NCBI GenBank assembly: GCA_002390155.1
Contig: DGOS01000008.1
Location: forward strand, 1 to 10,605
Origin: Hyphomicrobiaceae bacterium UBA4460
Lineage (GTDB): Bacteria > Pseudomonadota > Alphaproteobacteria > Rhizobiales > Methyloligellaceae
Length of the DNA: 10,605 nt
Direction of reading: 5' to 3'
In this document: piece by piece, positions 1 to 6,912 of the stretch
Layout: every line of letters begins with the position of its first letter
Position numbering within the stretch: position 1 is the first letter of the stretch
The notes under the pieces: generated by a model
What the model was told of the DNA's origin: nothing
The model's input: the letters and a program-made list of their open reading frames with translations, nothing else
Databases searched by the model: none
Made by a program: the position numbers and the translations under genes

Positions 1-73
1 TCGTTGAGCCGTTGAAGCTCGGCTAAATTGACGACGAGATAGCCCTTCAAGATCTATCTCTCCGGCAAATGCC
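1..73. other. window edge, no gene assigned
   Basis: The stretch lies before a strong terminator and probably holds the 3' end of a plus-strand gene. All three forward frames close by position 26; the longest open one ends with TAA at 24-26, leaving only a few codons, too little to identify. A 7-bp inverted repeat (GAGATAG at 36-42, CTATCTC at 54-60, 11-base loop) sits between that stop and the terminator and may be part of the transcript's 3' structure. Confidence 0.3.
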
Positions 74-110
74 AAAAACCCCGGTCGGGCTCTCCCCGGC
101 CGGGGTTTTT
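74..110. terminator. strong rho-independent terminator, probably bidirectional
   Basis: A 16-bp stem (74-89 paired with 95-110, one G-T wobble, 5-base loop) is GC-rich in its core and flanked by five A on the left and five T on the right. It can therefore end transcription on either strand. On the plus strand it would serve a gene lying left of the window; on the minus strand it would end read-through from the small secreted-protein gene at 235-450. Confidence 0.9.
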
Positions 111-164
111 CATTGCGTGGACGCTCCTGGCGTGAACGGCAGGACCCCGCCGGAACGCAACACG

Positions 165-185
165 GCCGCCCCCCGAAGGAGCGGC
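165..185 (-). terminator. possible hairpin downstream of the small secreted-protein gene
   Basis: Read on the minus strand, an 8-bp stem GCCGCTCC / GGGGCGGC with one wobble closes a TTCGG loop, the kind of stable loop common in bacterial hairpins. It lies about 50 bases past the stop of the gene at 235-450. No T-tract follows, so it may only stabilise the 3' end, with the terminator at 74-110 doing the stopping. Confidence 0.35.
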
Positions 186-234
186 TGTGCAGCTGAAGTT
201 TCGACCTAAAGAGGCCGGCCTGCTCAAAGACCGG

Positions 235-450
235 CTACTTGCAGGACATCATGCCCTTCATGGCCATGCGCGCGTCGGCTTCGCTGCCGTATTCGCCCAT
301 CATGGCGAACTTGGCCGTGTCGCTCAGCGGCGTCTTGGTGACGGAGCACGTCTTCGTCTTGTTATCGAACATGACGTAGAAGGAGTTCATGGCCAGGGCC
401 GGAGCCGCGAAGGTTGCGACCAAGGTTGCTGCGAGAACGAGTCTCTTCAT
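235..450 (-). CDS. small secreted protein with two cysteines, function unknown
   Basis: A 71-residue protein. Residues 1-20 form a clear Sec signal peptide: Lys-Arg at 2-3, a hydrophobic Leu/Ala core, and an Ala-Leu-Ala cleavage site. The mature chain of about 51 residues is hydrophilic and methionine-rich (MM at 50-51, MKGMM at 65-68-region), with cysteines at 35 and 70 that could form one disulfide in the periplasm. The ATG start is supported by AGGAG (minus strand, 459-463) eight bases upstream. It resembles the small 'SxxEAxxAMK..C'-ending periplasmic proteins I recall from Hyphomicrobiales genomes, which have no assigned role. It is monocistronic, followed by hairpins at 165-185 and 74-110 and preceded by a palindrome-rich leader. 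I am confident that it is a real exported protein, but I assign no function. Confidence 0.8.
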   Translation of the reverse strand: MKRLVLAATLVATFAAPALAMNSFYVMFDNKTKTCSVTKTPLSDTAKFAMMGEYGSEADARMAMKGMMSCK

Positions 451-473
451 GGGGGTTTCTCCTCAAATGTGTG

Positions 474-513
474 CGGCATGATTGCCGTCACGCACGTGAA
501 GAGACCACTCTTC
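474..513. promoter_or_regulatory. three adjoining inverted repeats upstream of the small secreted-protein gene
   Basis: Three short palindromes lie end to end: CGGC-N6-GCCG (474-487), TCACG-CA-CGTGA (488-499) and GAAGAG-ACCA-CTCTTC (498-513). They start about 24 bases upstream of the ATG at 450, beyond the ribosome-binding site. They could be DNA operators for one or more dimeric regulators, or hairpins in the 5' leader of the transcript. I see no convincing -35/-10 pair, so the promoter position is not fixed. Confidence 0.4.
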
Positions 514-597
514 CCAATCACGTAAAACTCAACACTCCGGCAAGTTTCGACACGCTTTTCTCACTCCCGCGGCACCTGTCGTGACGCATCGATGACG

Positions 598-618
598 GGC
601 GCGTGATCGCCACGCGCC
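598..618. repeat. perfect 8-bp inverted repeat
   Basis: GGCGCGTG (598-605) and CACGCGCC (611-618) are exact inverted copies around ATCGC. The repeat lies 42 bases past the stop of the minus-strand gene at 660-974. It could be the hairpin of a T-poor terminator for that gene, or a protein-binding site. No T-tract follows on either strand. The rest of the 451-659 gap shows nothing else beyond the palindrome cluster at 474-513. Confidence 0.4.
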
Positions 619-659
619 ATGGACTGGAGCGAAAGAGTTGGATCGAGCGTGGGGCGCGC

Positions 660-974
660 TTATTCGGCCGGGGTTCCGGCGAAGCGGCGGCGCAACCGCT
701 GGTAAACCGTGCGCTTCAAGAAGTAATAGGCGGGCTTGCCCATGATGGCGGCGGCCACGAACTTCGACAGAAAGGGCGTGGCGCCAAGCACGCCCGAAAT
801 CGCCGCCTTCAATCCGGGCTCGAGATCGGTTGCCATGACCACCGGAATCATCGGCCAGGCGATATAGGCCCCCACCAAGACGATCGTGCCGACGGTGAAC
901 CGCCAGCCGATCTGTTCGGCGGTGAACTCTGGTTCGGTGGAAGCTATGCCGATCTCCTTACGCGCCGCCAACAA
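660..974 (-). CDS. small two-helix membrane protein, similar to the 'transporter suffix' type
   Basis: A 104-residue protein with a hydrophilic N-terminus (1-22), two hydrophobic segments (about 24-47 and 57-79) and a basic C-terminus with an RLRRRF run at 93-98. The pattern GWRF at the start of helix 1 and MGKPAYYFLK after helix 2 resembles the small 'transporter suffix domain' membrane proteins, which occur alone or fused to transporters; that assignment is from memory. The start is a TTG at 974, since an in-frame TAA lies two codons upstream and no ATG or GTG follows before the first helix. AAGG lies a few bases upstream of the TTG. It follows the DHFR-like gene by 71 bases on the same strand and may be co-transcribed with it. 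Function unknown. Confidence 0.65.
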   Translation of the reverse strand: MLAARKEIGIASTEPEFTAEQIGWRFTVGTIVLVGAYIAWPMIPVVMATDLEPGLKAAISGVLGATPFLSKFVAAAIMGKPAYYFLKRTVYQRLRRRFAGTPAE

Positions 975-1045
975 ATGTTAGCCTTGACCCTCGCAGCACG
1001 GAACATCTTTTCGCGGAGGCCGGGTACCGGCGAAATGCGGCGATT

Positions 1046-1453
1046 TCAGGCTGTGTCTTCAACCGCGACTAGCCAGGCCGGATCGAACCAGCGATCCGCC
1101 TCGCCGTCATACGGCAAACGGTTGATGTCCCAGTGGCGAATAAACGGCGCATAGACGTCCCACACTGGCGGCCCTCCGCCCACATAGACGACCCGGTCGG
1201 GAAACCAGCCGAGGACCTCCTCGGGATGATGGATCGAACGGATCTCGACAATGGTGCGGTCTTCGTAGGCAAAGGCCGGGATCGAGCCGGCCGTTTTGGG
1301 ACCTGCGATGATAACGTGACCCCGTGTCACGTCGAAGAACCTGGCAACGTCGGCGACAAATTCCCGCCCCTTGTTGCCTTCCCAGGGGAGCCGGCCATCC
1401 AGGCCGAGCTGCCCTCGCATGCCTATGGCGCAGATCGCGCGAACGTCAGCCAA
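1046..1453 (-). CDS. compact dihydrofolate-reductase-like protein
   Basis: A 135-residue protein of the DHFR fold, which reduces dihydrofolate with NADPH in the cytoplasm for thymidylate and one-carbon metabolism. The N-terminal half shows the family signature: AICAIG, then GLDGRLPW at 17-24 (the Met20-loop region), then an aspartate at 35 aligning with the catalytic Asp27 of E. coli, and VIIAGPKT at 47-54 for NADPH binding. VVYVGGG at 88-94 and YDGEADRWFDP at 115-125 match the late strands. Compared with the usual 160 residues, a short insertion (about 25-31) follows the PW motif and the protein ends soon after the FDP motif, lacking most of the final beta hairpin. The start is TTG at 1451-1453 with a perfect GGAGG seven bases upstream; the nearby ATG is out of frame. 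It could be a lineage-specific DHFR or a relative with another substrate. Confidence 0.82.
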   Translation of the reverse strand: MADVRAICAIGMRGQLGLDGRLPWEGNKGREFVADVARFFDVTRGHVIIAGPKTAGSIPAFAYEDRTIVEIRSIHHPEEVLGWFPDRVVYVGGGPPVWDVYAPFIRHWDINRLPYDGEADRWFDPAWLVAVEDTA

Positions 1454-1547
1454 TGTTGTCCTCCATCGAAGCGGCCACTTCTTTTATCGGCGGATGGCGC
1501 TTTGGCACAGTTTGGTGCACACAAGGCGTCTCCATGAGCCGCCTTAA
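1454..1547. promoter_or_regulatory. divergent intergenic region between the DHFR-like and EamA transporter genes
   Basis: These 94 bases must carry the promoters of both flanking genes. GGAGG for the DHFR-like gene lies at its left end. On the minus strand GATAAA (1483-1488) resembles a -10 element, but no good -35 lies at the right distance. Next to the transporter gene a five-codon reading frame (1534-1551, ATG AGC CGC CTT AAA TGA) overlaps the transporter's ATG as ATGA. Confidence 0.35.
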
Positions 1548-2477
1548 ATGACCTTACCCCCTTCCGCCCCACAAGCCGACCAATCCCAGGTCTTCAAGGC
1601 CATTGGCCTGATGGTGTTGGCCACGATGTGCTTCACCGCGCTCGACACCACGGCGAAGTATCTAGCGGACACGAAGGATGTGCCCGTTGCTCAGATCACC
1701 TGGCTGCGCTTTGCTGGGCATGTGGTGTTCAGCGCCGTCGTGTTGTGGCCGTTAGCGCTTGCCCCGTCGCTACGGTCCGCCAAGCCGTTCGTTCAGATCG
1801 TCCGCTCGGGGCTCATGATCGCGACCACCGCGCTCAACTTCGTGGCGCTGAAATATCTCCAGCTCGATCAAAACATCACGATCTTCTTCATCACGCCCTT
1901 GCTGGTGGCCGCGCTCGCCGGTCCGCTGCTTGGTGAGTGGGTCGGCTGGCACCGTCTGGTCGCCATCGTCGCCGGCTTCATCGGCGTTCTCGTCGTCATG
2001 CATCCGGGGATCGGCACATTCCAATGGGCCATGTTGTTCACCTTAGGCGCGACCATCGGCTATGCGCTGTATAACGTCGCCACACGCTACCTTGCGGCGT
2101 TCGACCCGCCTTCGGTCACGCAGACCTATACGCCGCTCGTGGGCGTCGCCGTGATGACGCCGTTCGGCCTCGCGGCCTGGCAGAGCCCGGAGGAATGGAG
2201 CGTGTGGGTTCTGTTCGCCACGCTGGGCTTCTGGGGCGGTCTTGGCCACTGGTTTTTGATCCTGGCCCACCGCATTGCGCCGGCCGGTGTGCTCGCGCCG
2301 TATATCTATCTCGGCTTGATCTGGATGTCGGCGGCCGGATTCCTCCTGTTCGACGACATTCCCACACTGTGGACGCTCGCCGGCGGCGCCATCGTCATCC
2401 TTGCCGGGCTTTATCTGTTGGCGCGCGAACGCAAGGCGCAGAAAGAAGGCCCGGCCGCGCAGGTGGATCCGCAGTAA
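1548..2477 (+). CDS. EamA-family (DMT superfamily) inner-membrane transporter
   Basis: A 309-residue integral membrane protein with about ten hydrophobic helices in two EamA-type halves (about 16-154 and 160-293), typical of drug/metabolite transporters that move small metabolites across the inner membrane. Family features include the charged/aromatic end of helix 2 (QITWLRF, 49-55), the long helix 3-4 segment with LKYLQL, TIFFITPLLVAALAGPLLGE (111-130) and the matching APAGVLAPYIYLGLIWM stretch (244-260) in the second half. The tail is short, charged and cytoplasmic. The ATG at 1548 has no clear Shine-Dalgarno sequence but overlaps the stop of a five-codon frame, so translation may be coupled. 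The next Met (residue 22) lies inside helix 1, which favours 1548. It ends only 4 bases from the convergent tgt stop with no terminator between. The substrate is unknown. Confidence 0.9.
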   Translation: MTLPPSAPQADQSQVFKAIGLMVLATMCFTALDTTAKYLADTKDVPVAQITWLRFAGHVVFSAVVLWPLALAPSLRSAKPFVQIVRSGLMIATTALNFVALKYLQLDQNITIFFITPLLVAALAGPLLGEWVGWHRLVAIVAGFIGVLVVMHPGIGTFQWAMLFTLGATIGYALYNVATRYLAAFDPPSVTQTYTPLVGVAVMTPFGLAAWQSPEEWSVWVLFATLGFWGGLGHWFLILAHRIAPAGVLAPYIYLGLIWMSAAGFLLFDDIPTLWTLAGGAIVILAGLYLLARERKAQKEGPAAQVDPQ

Positions 2478-2481
2478 GCCT

Positions 2482-3609
2482 TTAGTCCGCTTCGCTGCCC
2501 GCATAGCGTTGAGCGACGTCTTCGGCAAAGGCGGCGAAGGTCTTGTCCGCGATCGCTTGGCGCGCGTGCGCCATGAGCTCCTGATAGAACTGCACGTTCG
2601 CGTAAGACACGAGCATCGACCCGAGCATCTCGCCCGACTTCACCAGGTGATGCAGATAGGCGCGTTCATATTGCGCGGCGGGACAGGCGCTTTCCGGATC
2701 GAGCGGACTTGGGTCCTCCGCAAAGCGGGCATTGCGCAAGTTCACCCGTCCGCCCCAGGTGAAGGCTTGGCCGTGGCGCCCGGAGCGGGTCGGCATGACG
2801 CAATCGAACATGTCGATGCCCCGGGCAATGGCGCCCAGCATGTCCTGCGGCGTGCCGACGCCCATGAGATAGCGCGGACGGTCTTGCGGCAGGAGCGCGG
2901 TGCTGACCTCGACCATGTCGAACATGGCCTCTTGCCCCTCGCCCACCGCCAGCCCGCCGACGGCATAGCCCGGAAAGCCGATATCCATCAGCGCGCGGGC
3001 GCTCTCCTCGCGTAAGTCCGCATAGACGCTGCCTTGGACGATGCCAAACAGCGCTTGGCCGGGTGCCGCCATCTTCCCGAACGCCGCCTTGGAGCGTTCG
3101 GCCCAGCGCATGGAGAGATCCAACGATGCCTTCGCCTCATCGCGCGTTGCAGGATGCGGCGTACACTCATCAAGCACCATCTGAATGTCGCTGCCGAGGA
3201 GACACTGCACCTCGATGGCCCGCTCCGGCGTCAGGGACACCGTGGCCCCGTCCAGATGCGACTGGAAAGTCACGCCCTCCTCCGTGATCCGCCGCAGCTT
3301 CGCCAGTGACATGACCTGGTAGCCGCCGCTGTCGGTGAGGATGGGCTTGTCCCAATGCATGAATGTGTGCAGCCCGCCGAGCTTGGCGACGCGTTCCGCG
3401 CCGGGCCGCAACATCAAGTGATAGGTGTTGCCGAGGATGATGTCGGCACCCGTGGACGCCACGTCCTCCGGGAACATCGCCTTGACCGTGGCCGCGGTAC
3501 CGACCGGCATGAAGGCCGGCGTACGGATCACCCCGCGTGGGCTGGTGATGGCGCCGGTTCGCGCCGCGCCGTCCTGCGCGCTCACCGCAAACGAGAACAA
3601 CGCGCTCAT
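2482..3609 (-). CDS. tgt: tRNA-guanine transglycosylase (queuosine modification)
   Basis: Exchanges guanine-34 of GUN-anticodon tRNAs for preQ1, the step before QueA. The 375-residue chain has [12 protein letters not shown] (91-102) with the general base Asp93, LDECTP at 147-152, FGIVQGS and VGGLAVGE for base recognition, and [15 protein letters not shown] with the nucleophile Asp269. The start is the ATG at 3609: GGAGGAG lies just upstream and the ATG overlaps the queA stop as ATGA. An in-frame ATG nine codons earlier would overlap queA by 31 bases and is less likely. The C-terminal zinc site is degraded. Aligned to the Zymomonas enzyme, C318, C323 and H349 correspond to Ser307, Ala312 and Ala337, leaving only Cys309. 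The surrounding YERAYLHHL helix is intact, so the fold appears kept. Last gene of the operon. Confidence 0.95.
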   Translation of the reverse strand: MSALFSFAVSAQDGAARTGAITSPRGVIRTPAFMPVGTAATVKAMFPEDVASTGADIILGNTYHLMLRPGAERVAKLGGLHTFMHWDKPILTDSGGYQVMSLAKLRRITEEGVTFQSHLDGATVSLTPERAIEVQCLLGSDIQMVLDECTPHPATRDEAKASLDLSMRWAERSKAAFGKMAAPGQALFGIVQGSVYADLREESARALMDIGFPGYAVGGLAVGEGQEAMFDMVEVSTALLPQDRPRYLMGVGTPQDMLGAIARGIDMFDCVMPTRSGRHGQAFTWGGRVNLRNARFAEDPSPLDPESACPAAQYERAYLHHLVKSGEMLGSMLVSYANVQFYQELMAHARQAIADKTFAAFAEDVAQRYAGSEAD

Positions 3610-4691
3610 AGCCGCTCCTCCGGGCTGAGCAGGCAAGCATCGCCATAGGAGTAGAAACGGTAGCGCTCTTTGATCGCATGCGCATAGGCGAGTTTCATGG
3701 TGTCGAGGCCCGAGAACGCCGAAACCAGCATGAACAGGGTCGAGCGCGGCAAATGAAAATTGGTCAACAGGCGATCCACGAAGCAGAAGCGATAGCCGGG
3801 CGTGATGAAGATATCCGTCTCGCCGGCAAACGGCTTCAAGGTGCCGAACTCGTCCGCCGCGCTCTCCAAAAGTCGCAAAGCCGTGGTGCCGACGGCGACG
3901 ATCTTGTTGCCGCGCGCCTTGATCGCATTCAAGGCAAAAGCCGTGTCCGTGCTGACCGATCCGTACTCCGCATGCATCTTGTGCTCATCGGTGTCCTCGC
4001 CGCGCACCGGTAAAAACGTGCCTGGTCCCACATGCAGCGTCACGAAATGGGAGACGATGCCAGATTGCTCGAGGGCGTCGATCAGCGCGGGCGTAAAATG
4101 CAGGCCTGCGGTGGGGGCGGCGACGGCGCCCTCCTCCCGCGCGAAGGTCGTTTGATAATCCACGCGGTCCTGCTCGTCCGCGGGCCGCTTGGCGGCGATG
4201 TAAGGCGGCAACGGCATGGCGCCTTGCGCATCGATGGCGTCGTGAAGCGCAGGTCCGCTCAGATCGAAACGAAGCGTCACTTCGCCGTCCTCGCCCCGCC
4301 CCTCGACGGTGGCGTCCAGCGCGTCCAAAAGACATGCATTGCCGTCCCCGCCGAACTGGATGCGGTCGCCCGGCTCCAATCGCTTCGCCGGCCGCGCCAG
4401 TGCCAGCCAACGTTGCCCATCGAGCCGTTCGGTCAGGTTGACTGAGATCTGCGCCACGGCCTCTCCACGCACGCGGGTGCCCTTCAGCGCCGCTGGGATC
4501 ACGCGTGTGTCGTTAAATACCAGCACATCGCCGGGCGACAGCAGCGTGGGCAAGTCGGTGACCGTGCGATCGGAACGCCCGCCGCGAGCGCCGGGCCTGA
4601 CCACCAAAAGCCGCGCCGCGTCGCGCGGATGCACCGGGCGAAGAGCGATCAACGCCTCGGGTAAATCAAAGTCGAAGAGATCTGTGCGCAA
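3606..4691 (-). CDS. queA: S-adenosylmethionine:tRNA ribosyltransferase-isomerase
   Basis: Transfers and isomerises the ribosyl group of S-adenosylmethionine onto preQ1 in tRNA, giving epoxyqueuosine. The 361 residues match the family length (about 350-360). Conserved blocks run along the whole chain: VFNDTRV (58-64), GAMPLPPYI (157-165), DYQTTFA (178-184), [10 protein letters not shown] (191-200), [11 protein letters not shown] (220-230), HKMHAEY (237-243), TTALRLLES (269-277), TDIFITPGY (292-300) and [12 protein letters not shown] (308-319). The start is TTG at 4689-4691, which gives the expected N-terminus [14 protein letters not shown] lies six bases upstream, overlapping the stop of the preceding gene, suggesting translational coupling. 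It is seven bases from the YdcZ-type gene upstream and overlaps tgt by four bases. QueA and Tgt act in consecutive steps, consistent with tight coupling. Confidence 0.97.
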   Translation of the reverse strand: MRTDLFDFDLPEALIALRPVHPRDAARLLVVRPGARGGRSDRTVTDLPTLLSPGDVLVFNDTRVIPAALKGTRVRGEAVAQISVNLTERLDGQRWLALARPAKRLEPGDRIQFGGDGNACLLDALDATVEGRGEDGEVTLRFDLSGPALHDAIDAQGAMPLPPYIAAKRPADEQDRVDYQTTFAREEGAVAAPTAGLHFTPALIDALEQSGIVSHFVTLHVGPGTFLPVRGEDTDEHKMHAEYGSVSTDTAFALNAIKARGNKIVAVGTTALRLLESAADEFGTLKPFAGETDIFITPGYRFCFVDRLLTNFHLPRSTLFMLVSAFSGLDTMKLAYAHAIKERYRFYSYGDACLLSPEERL

Positions 4692-4698
4692 TGGAGAC

Positions 4699-5175
4699 CT
4701 AAAGCACCCGCACCATGAGCGCGCCGACCAGGACGAGAATGGCCCCGCTCACGCGGCCCAGGCTCAGCTCCCGCACCGTCAGCTCGAACATGCCGAAGCG
4801 GTCCAGAAAAAGCGCTGTGAACAGTTGCCCGGCGATGCCAAGCGCCATGATGGCGGCAATGCCAATCTTGGGCGCGAGCATGAGGTTGACCGTGACATAG
4901 ATTGCACCCAGCAGGCCCCCGCCAAGTAGCATATAGAGCGGCATGGTCTGCAACGCGCCGAGATTGGTGCTGCCGCGCGCGAACAGAAGCGCCAGCGCAA
5001 GAAGCATGATCGTGCCGACGACGAACGACATGGTTGCGGCGGAAATGGGATGCCCAAGCCGCGTCGCGACCTCGGCGTTGATGGGCGCCTGCAAAGCGAT
5101 CATCCCACCGGCCACAAGCGCAACCAGCGTGAACAGAAGACCTGGCACCCACATGGGCATTCCCCTTTGTTGCAT
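4699..5175 (-). CDS. YdcZ/DUF606-type DMT membrane protein
   Basis: A 158-residue, strongly hydrophobic protein with five predicted helices (about 8-28, 45-66, 77-98, 104-125, 139-156), the length and topology of the half-size YdcZ (DUF606) branch of the DMT superfamily, thought to work as dimers in small-molecule export. Family-type features are [10 protein letters not shown] (28-37) after helix 1, SFVVGT (50-55), [10 protein letters not shown] (85-94) and [13 protein letters not shown] (116-128). The ATG at 5175 has AAAGG from the upstream gene's stop region six bases before it; Met8 (5154), preceded by AAAGGGGA, is an equally good start and would begin nearer helix 1. It lies between the cyclophilin and queA genes with gaps of 9 and 7 bases, so it is in the operon. 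I do not recall it as a fixed member of this cluster. The substrate is unknown. Confidence 0.85.
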   Translation of the reverse strand: MQQRGMPMWVPGLLFTLVALVAGGMIALQAPINAEVATRLGHPISAATMSFVVGTIMLLALALLFARGSTNLGALQTMPLYMLLGGGLLGAIYVTVNLMLAPKIGIAAIMALGIAGQLFTALFLDRFGMFELTVRELSLGRVSGAILVLVGALMVRVL

Positions 5176-5184
5176 GATCAGCCT

Positions 5185-5646
5185 TTAGGCATCCGCCGCG
5201 ATCTTCGCCGACACGATCTTGTCGGGGTTGGACGGCGGCTCGCCGCGATTGATCTGATCGACATTCTCCATGCCTTCGACCACGCGGCCCCAGACCGTGT
5301 ATTTGCGGTCGAGAAAACTCGCGTCGTCGAAGCAGATGAAGAACTGGCTGTCCGCGGAGTCCGGCGATTGCGCGCGCGCCATGGATACCGCGCCGCGGGT
5401 GTGCGGCTCGGCGTTGAATTCAGCGCTGAGCTTCTGCCCGGATCCGCCCGTGCCCGTGCCGGTCGGATCGCCGGTCTGGGCCATGAAGCCCTCGATCACG
5501 CGATGGAACGGCACGCCGTCATAGAAGCCCTGACGTGCCAGCTCCTTGATGCGTGCCACATGGCCCGGCGCAAGGTCTGGCCGCATCTCGACCACGACGT
5601 TGCCCTTGCTCGTCTCCAGGATGAGTGTGTCTTCCGGATTTGCCAC
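5185..5646 (-). CDS. ppiB: cytoplasmic cyclophilin peptidyl-prolyl isomerase
   Basis: A 153-residue single-domain cyclophilin that speeds proline cis-trans isomerisation during protein folding. No signal peptide is present, so it acts in the cytoplasm. The active-site signature is complete: FHRVIEGFMAQTGD (47-60) with catalytic Arg49, the GTGTGG loop (63-68), SQFFICF (100-106) and YTVWGRV (116-122). Trp119 occupies the position linked with cyclosporin sensitivity in eukaryotic enzymes, where E. coli PpiB has Phe; any cyclosporin effect here is inference. The start is GTG at 5644-5646, with AAGGAGG only four bases upstream, a short but workable spacing; no ATG is near. It lies 27 bases after the periplasmic cyclophilin gene and 9 before the YdcZ-type gene, within the coaD-tgt operon. 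Confidence 0.93.
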   Translation of the reverse strand: MANPEDTLILETSKGNVVVEMRPDLAPGHVARIKELARQGFYDGVPFHRVIEGFMAQTGDPTGTGTGGSGQKLSAEFNAEPHTRGAVSMARAQSPDSADSQFFICFDDASFLDRKYTVWGRVVEGMENVDQINRGEPPSNPDKIVSAKIAADA

Positions 5647-5673
5647 GATGCCTCCTTGGTTGGCGGATTTCGG

Positions 5674-6321
5674 TTACTGCTCGATGGTGGCCTTCTTGAT
5701 GTAGTCGAGCTTTGGAAACTGGGTGATCAGATAGGCGTTGCCTTGCTGCTGAACGAGCCCCTGGTTTGGACCGCGGCCGCGCGGCGCGCCTTCGCCGTAG
5801 CCCTTAAAGAACGCGTCGACCACATCCATGCCGGAGACGACTTTGCCGAACGGCGAGAAACCCTGGCCATCGAGACCGGCATTGTCGCCGAAGTTGATGA
5901 ACACCTGCGTAGTGCGCGTGTTGGGCCCGGCGGTGGCAAACGTCACCGTGCCGCGCGTATTGCTCTGCTTCACCTGATCGTCGGGAATGCGCGCTTCGCG
6001 CCACACGGCCGACAGGTCCGGATTGCCGCTGATGCCGAACTGCACCATGAAGCCGTCGATGACGCGGAAGAAGCGCGCGTCGTTGTAGAAGCCGCTCTTC
6101 ACCAGGTTGTAGAACCGGTCGGCACCGTTGGGCGCCCACTCGCGGTGCACTTCGATGACGAACGTGCCTTTCGACGTGTCGAACTTCGCTTTGTAGACAT
6201 TCGGCGCCTTCTCGTTGAGCGAGGCCGGATTGCCGAGATTGGCGGCGCTGGCGGGAAGCGTTGCGCTGAACGCGGTGAACAACAAGGCAGCGGTGAAAAG
6301 GACTGTAGCCCTGATAGTCAT
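5674..6321 (-). CDS. ppiA: periplasmic cyclophilin peptidyl-prolyl isomerase
   Basis: A 215-residue cyclophilin with a Sec signal peptide (1-26: hydrophobic core, then Ala-Ser-Ala), so the enzyme assists folding of envelope proteins in the periplasm. The core carries FFRVIDGFMVQFGI (84-97) with catalytic Arg86, though the usual His of FHRV is Phe here. TTQVFINFGDN (137-147) and FSPFGKVVSGMDVVD (155-169) follow. About 40 residues after the core (176-215) are longer than in the cytoplasmic paralogue and Gly/Gln-rich. The frame stays open upstream to 6474, but the ATG at 6321 is chosen: it has GAGGAG five bases upstream and begins the signal peptide, while the longer reading would overlap coaD. 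It is 22 bases after coaD and 27 before ppiB; the adjacent paralogues probably arose by an old duplication. Confidence 0.92.
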   Translation of the reverse strand: MTIRATVLFTAALLFTAFSATLPASAANLGNPASLNEKAPNVYKAKFDTSKGTFVIEVHREWAPNGADRFYNLVKSGFYNDARFFRVIDGFMVQFGISGNPDLSAVWREARIPDDQVKQSNTRGTVTFATAGPNTRTTQVFINFGDNAGLDGQGFSPFGKVVSGMDVVDAFFKGYGEGAPRGRGPNQGLVQQQGNAYLITQFPKLDYIKKATIEQ

Positions 6322-6343
6322 GAGGTCTCCTCGCGGGGGTTGT

Positions 6344-6838
6344 TTAAGTGTTGAATTTCTTCTGAAGCGTTGAAGCGACGATGGGCGGGACGAAGGTCGA
6401 AACATCGCCACCCATTGCGGCGATCTGACGAACCAGGCTTGCCGCGATATGGCGTGTGCCGGGCGATGAGGCAAGGAACACGGTCTCGATATCCGGCGCG
6501 AGCGAGGCGTTCATGCCCGCCATCTGCATCTCATAGTCGAAATCGCCGGAGTCCCTCAGGCCGCGAATGACGATTGCGGCGTCTGCGCTCCTCGCCGCAT
6601 CCACCGTCAGGCTGTCATAGGTGGTGACGTCGAGACCAAGCCCGCGCTCCTCGGCGATCGGCGAGAGCACCGTCTTGGCCAGGGCTACCCGCTCTTCGGC
6701 GGAAAACAGCGGATGCTTGTCGTGATGGGTGCCGACCGCGATCACCAGGCGATCCACGAGCTGGGCCGCCCGGCGCACGATATCCATGTGGCCGAAGGTG
6801 ACGGGATCGAAACTCCCGGGATAAAGACCAACGCGCAT
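6344..6838 (-). CDS. coaD: phosphopantetheine adenylyltransferase
   Basis: Adenylates 4'-phosphopantetheine with ATP to dephospho-CoA, the fourth step of coenzyme A synthesis, in the cytoplasm. The 164-residue chain is full length. It shows GSFDPVTFGH (8-17), the nucleotidyltransferase TxGH motif that binds ATP, then KHPLFSAEER with Lys41 in the pantetheine-site region. IRGLRDSGDFDYEMQMAGMN (91-110) contains the catalytic-site Arg, and SLVRQIAAMGGDV (134-146) is near the C-terminus. The ATG at 6838 has AGGAG about ten bases upstream. It is the first gene of the six-gene minus-strand operon, so the promoter should lie in 6839-6985. In related genomes as I recall them coaD follows gyrA directly; here two other genes lie between. 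Confidence 0.97.
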   Translation of the reverse strand: MRVGLYPGSFDPVTFGHMDIVRRAAQLVDRLVIAVGTHHDKHPLFSAEERVALAKTVLSPIAEERGLGLDVTTYDSLTVDAARSADAAIVIRGLRDSGDFDYEMQMAGMNASLAPDIETVFLASSPGTRHIAASLVRQIAAMGGDVSTFVPPIVASTLQKKFNT

Positions 6839-6912
6839 GCCGCCAAGGCTCCTTTGAGGGCTCCTTGCGCTTCACAGCGTCATCCCGCAGCGGGCGAGCA
6901 TTGCCGAAAAGC

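Noticed and set aside
1009..1035. Nested inverted repeat between the DHFR-like and small membrane protein genes
   Set aside because: Stems are interrupted and no T-tract follows on either strand; not convincing as terminator or operator.
5249..5262. TTGAT half-site resembling an FNR box
   Set aside because: Only one half-site matches and it lies inside the ppiB coding sequence.
5050..6354. Long plus-strand open frame of 434 codons opposite the two cyclophilin genes
   Set aside because: It is antisense to two clear cyclophilins with signal peptide and active-site motifs. The translation is rich in Arg, His, Val and Asp without domain pattern, as expected from an open mirror frame in GC-rich DNA.
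5674..6474. Longer reading of the periplasmic cyclophilin starting at 6474
   Set aside because: It would overlap coaD by over 100 bases and bury the signal peptide; ATG 6321 has a good ribosome-binding site.
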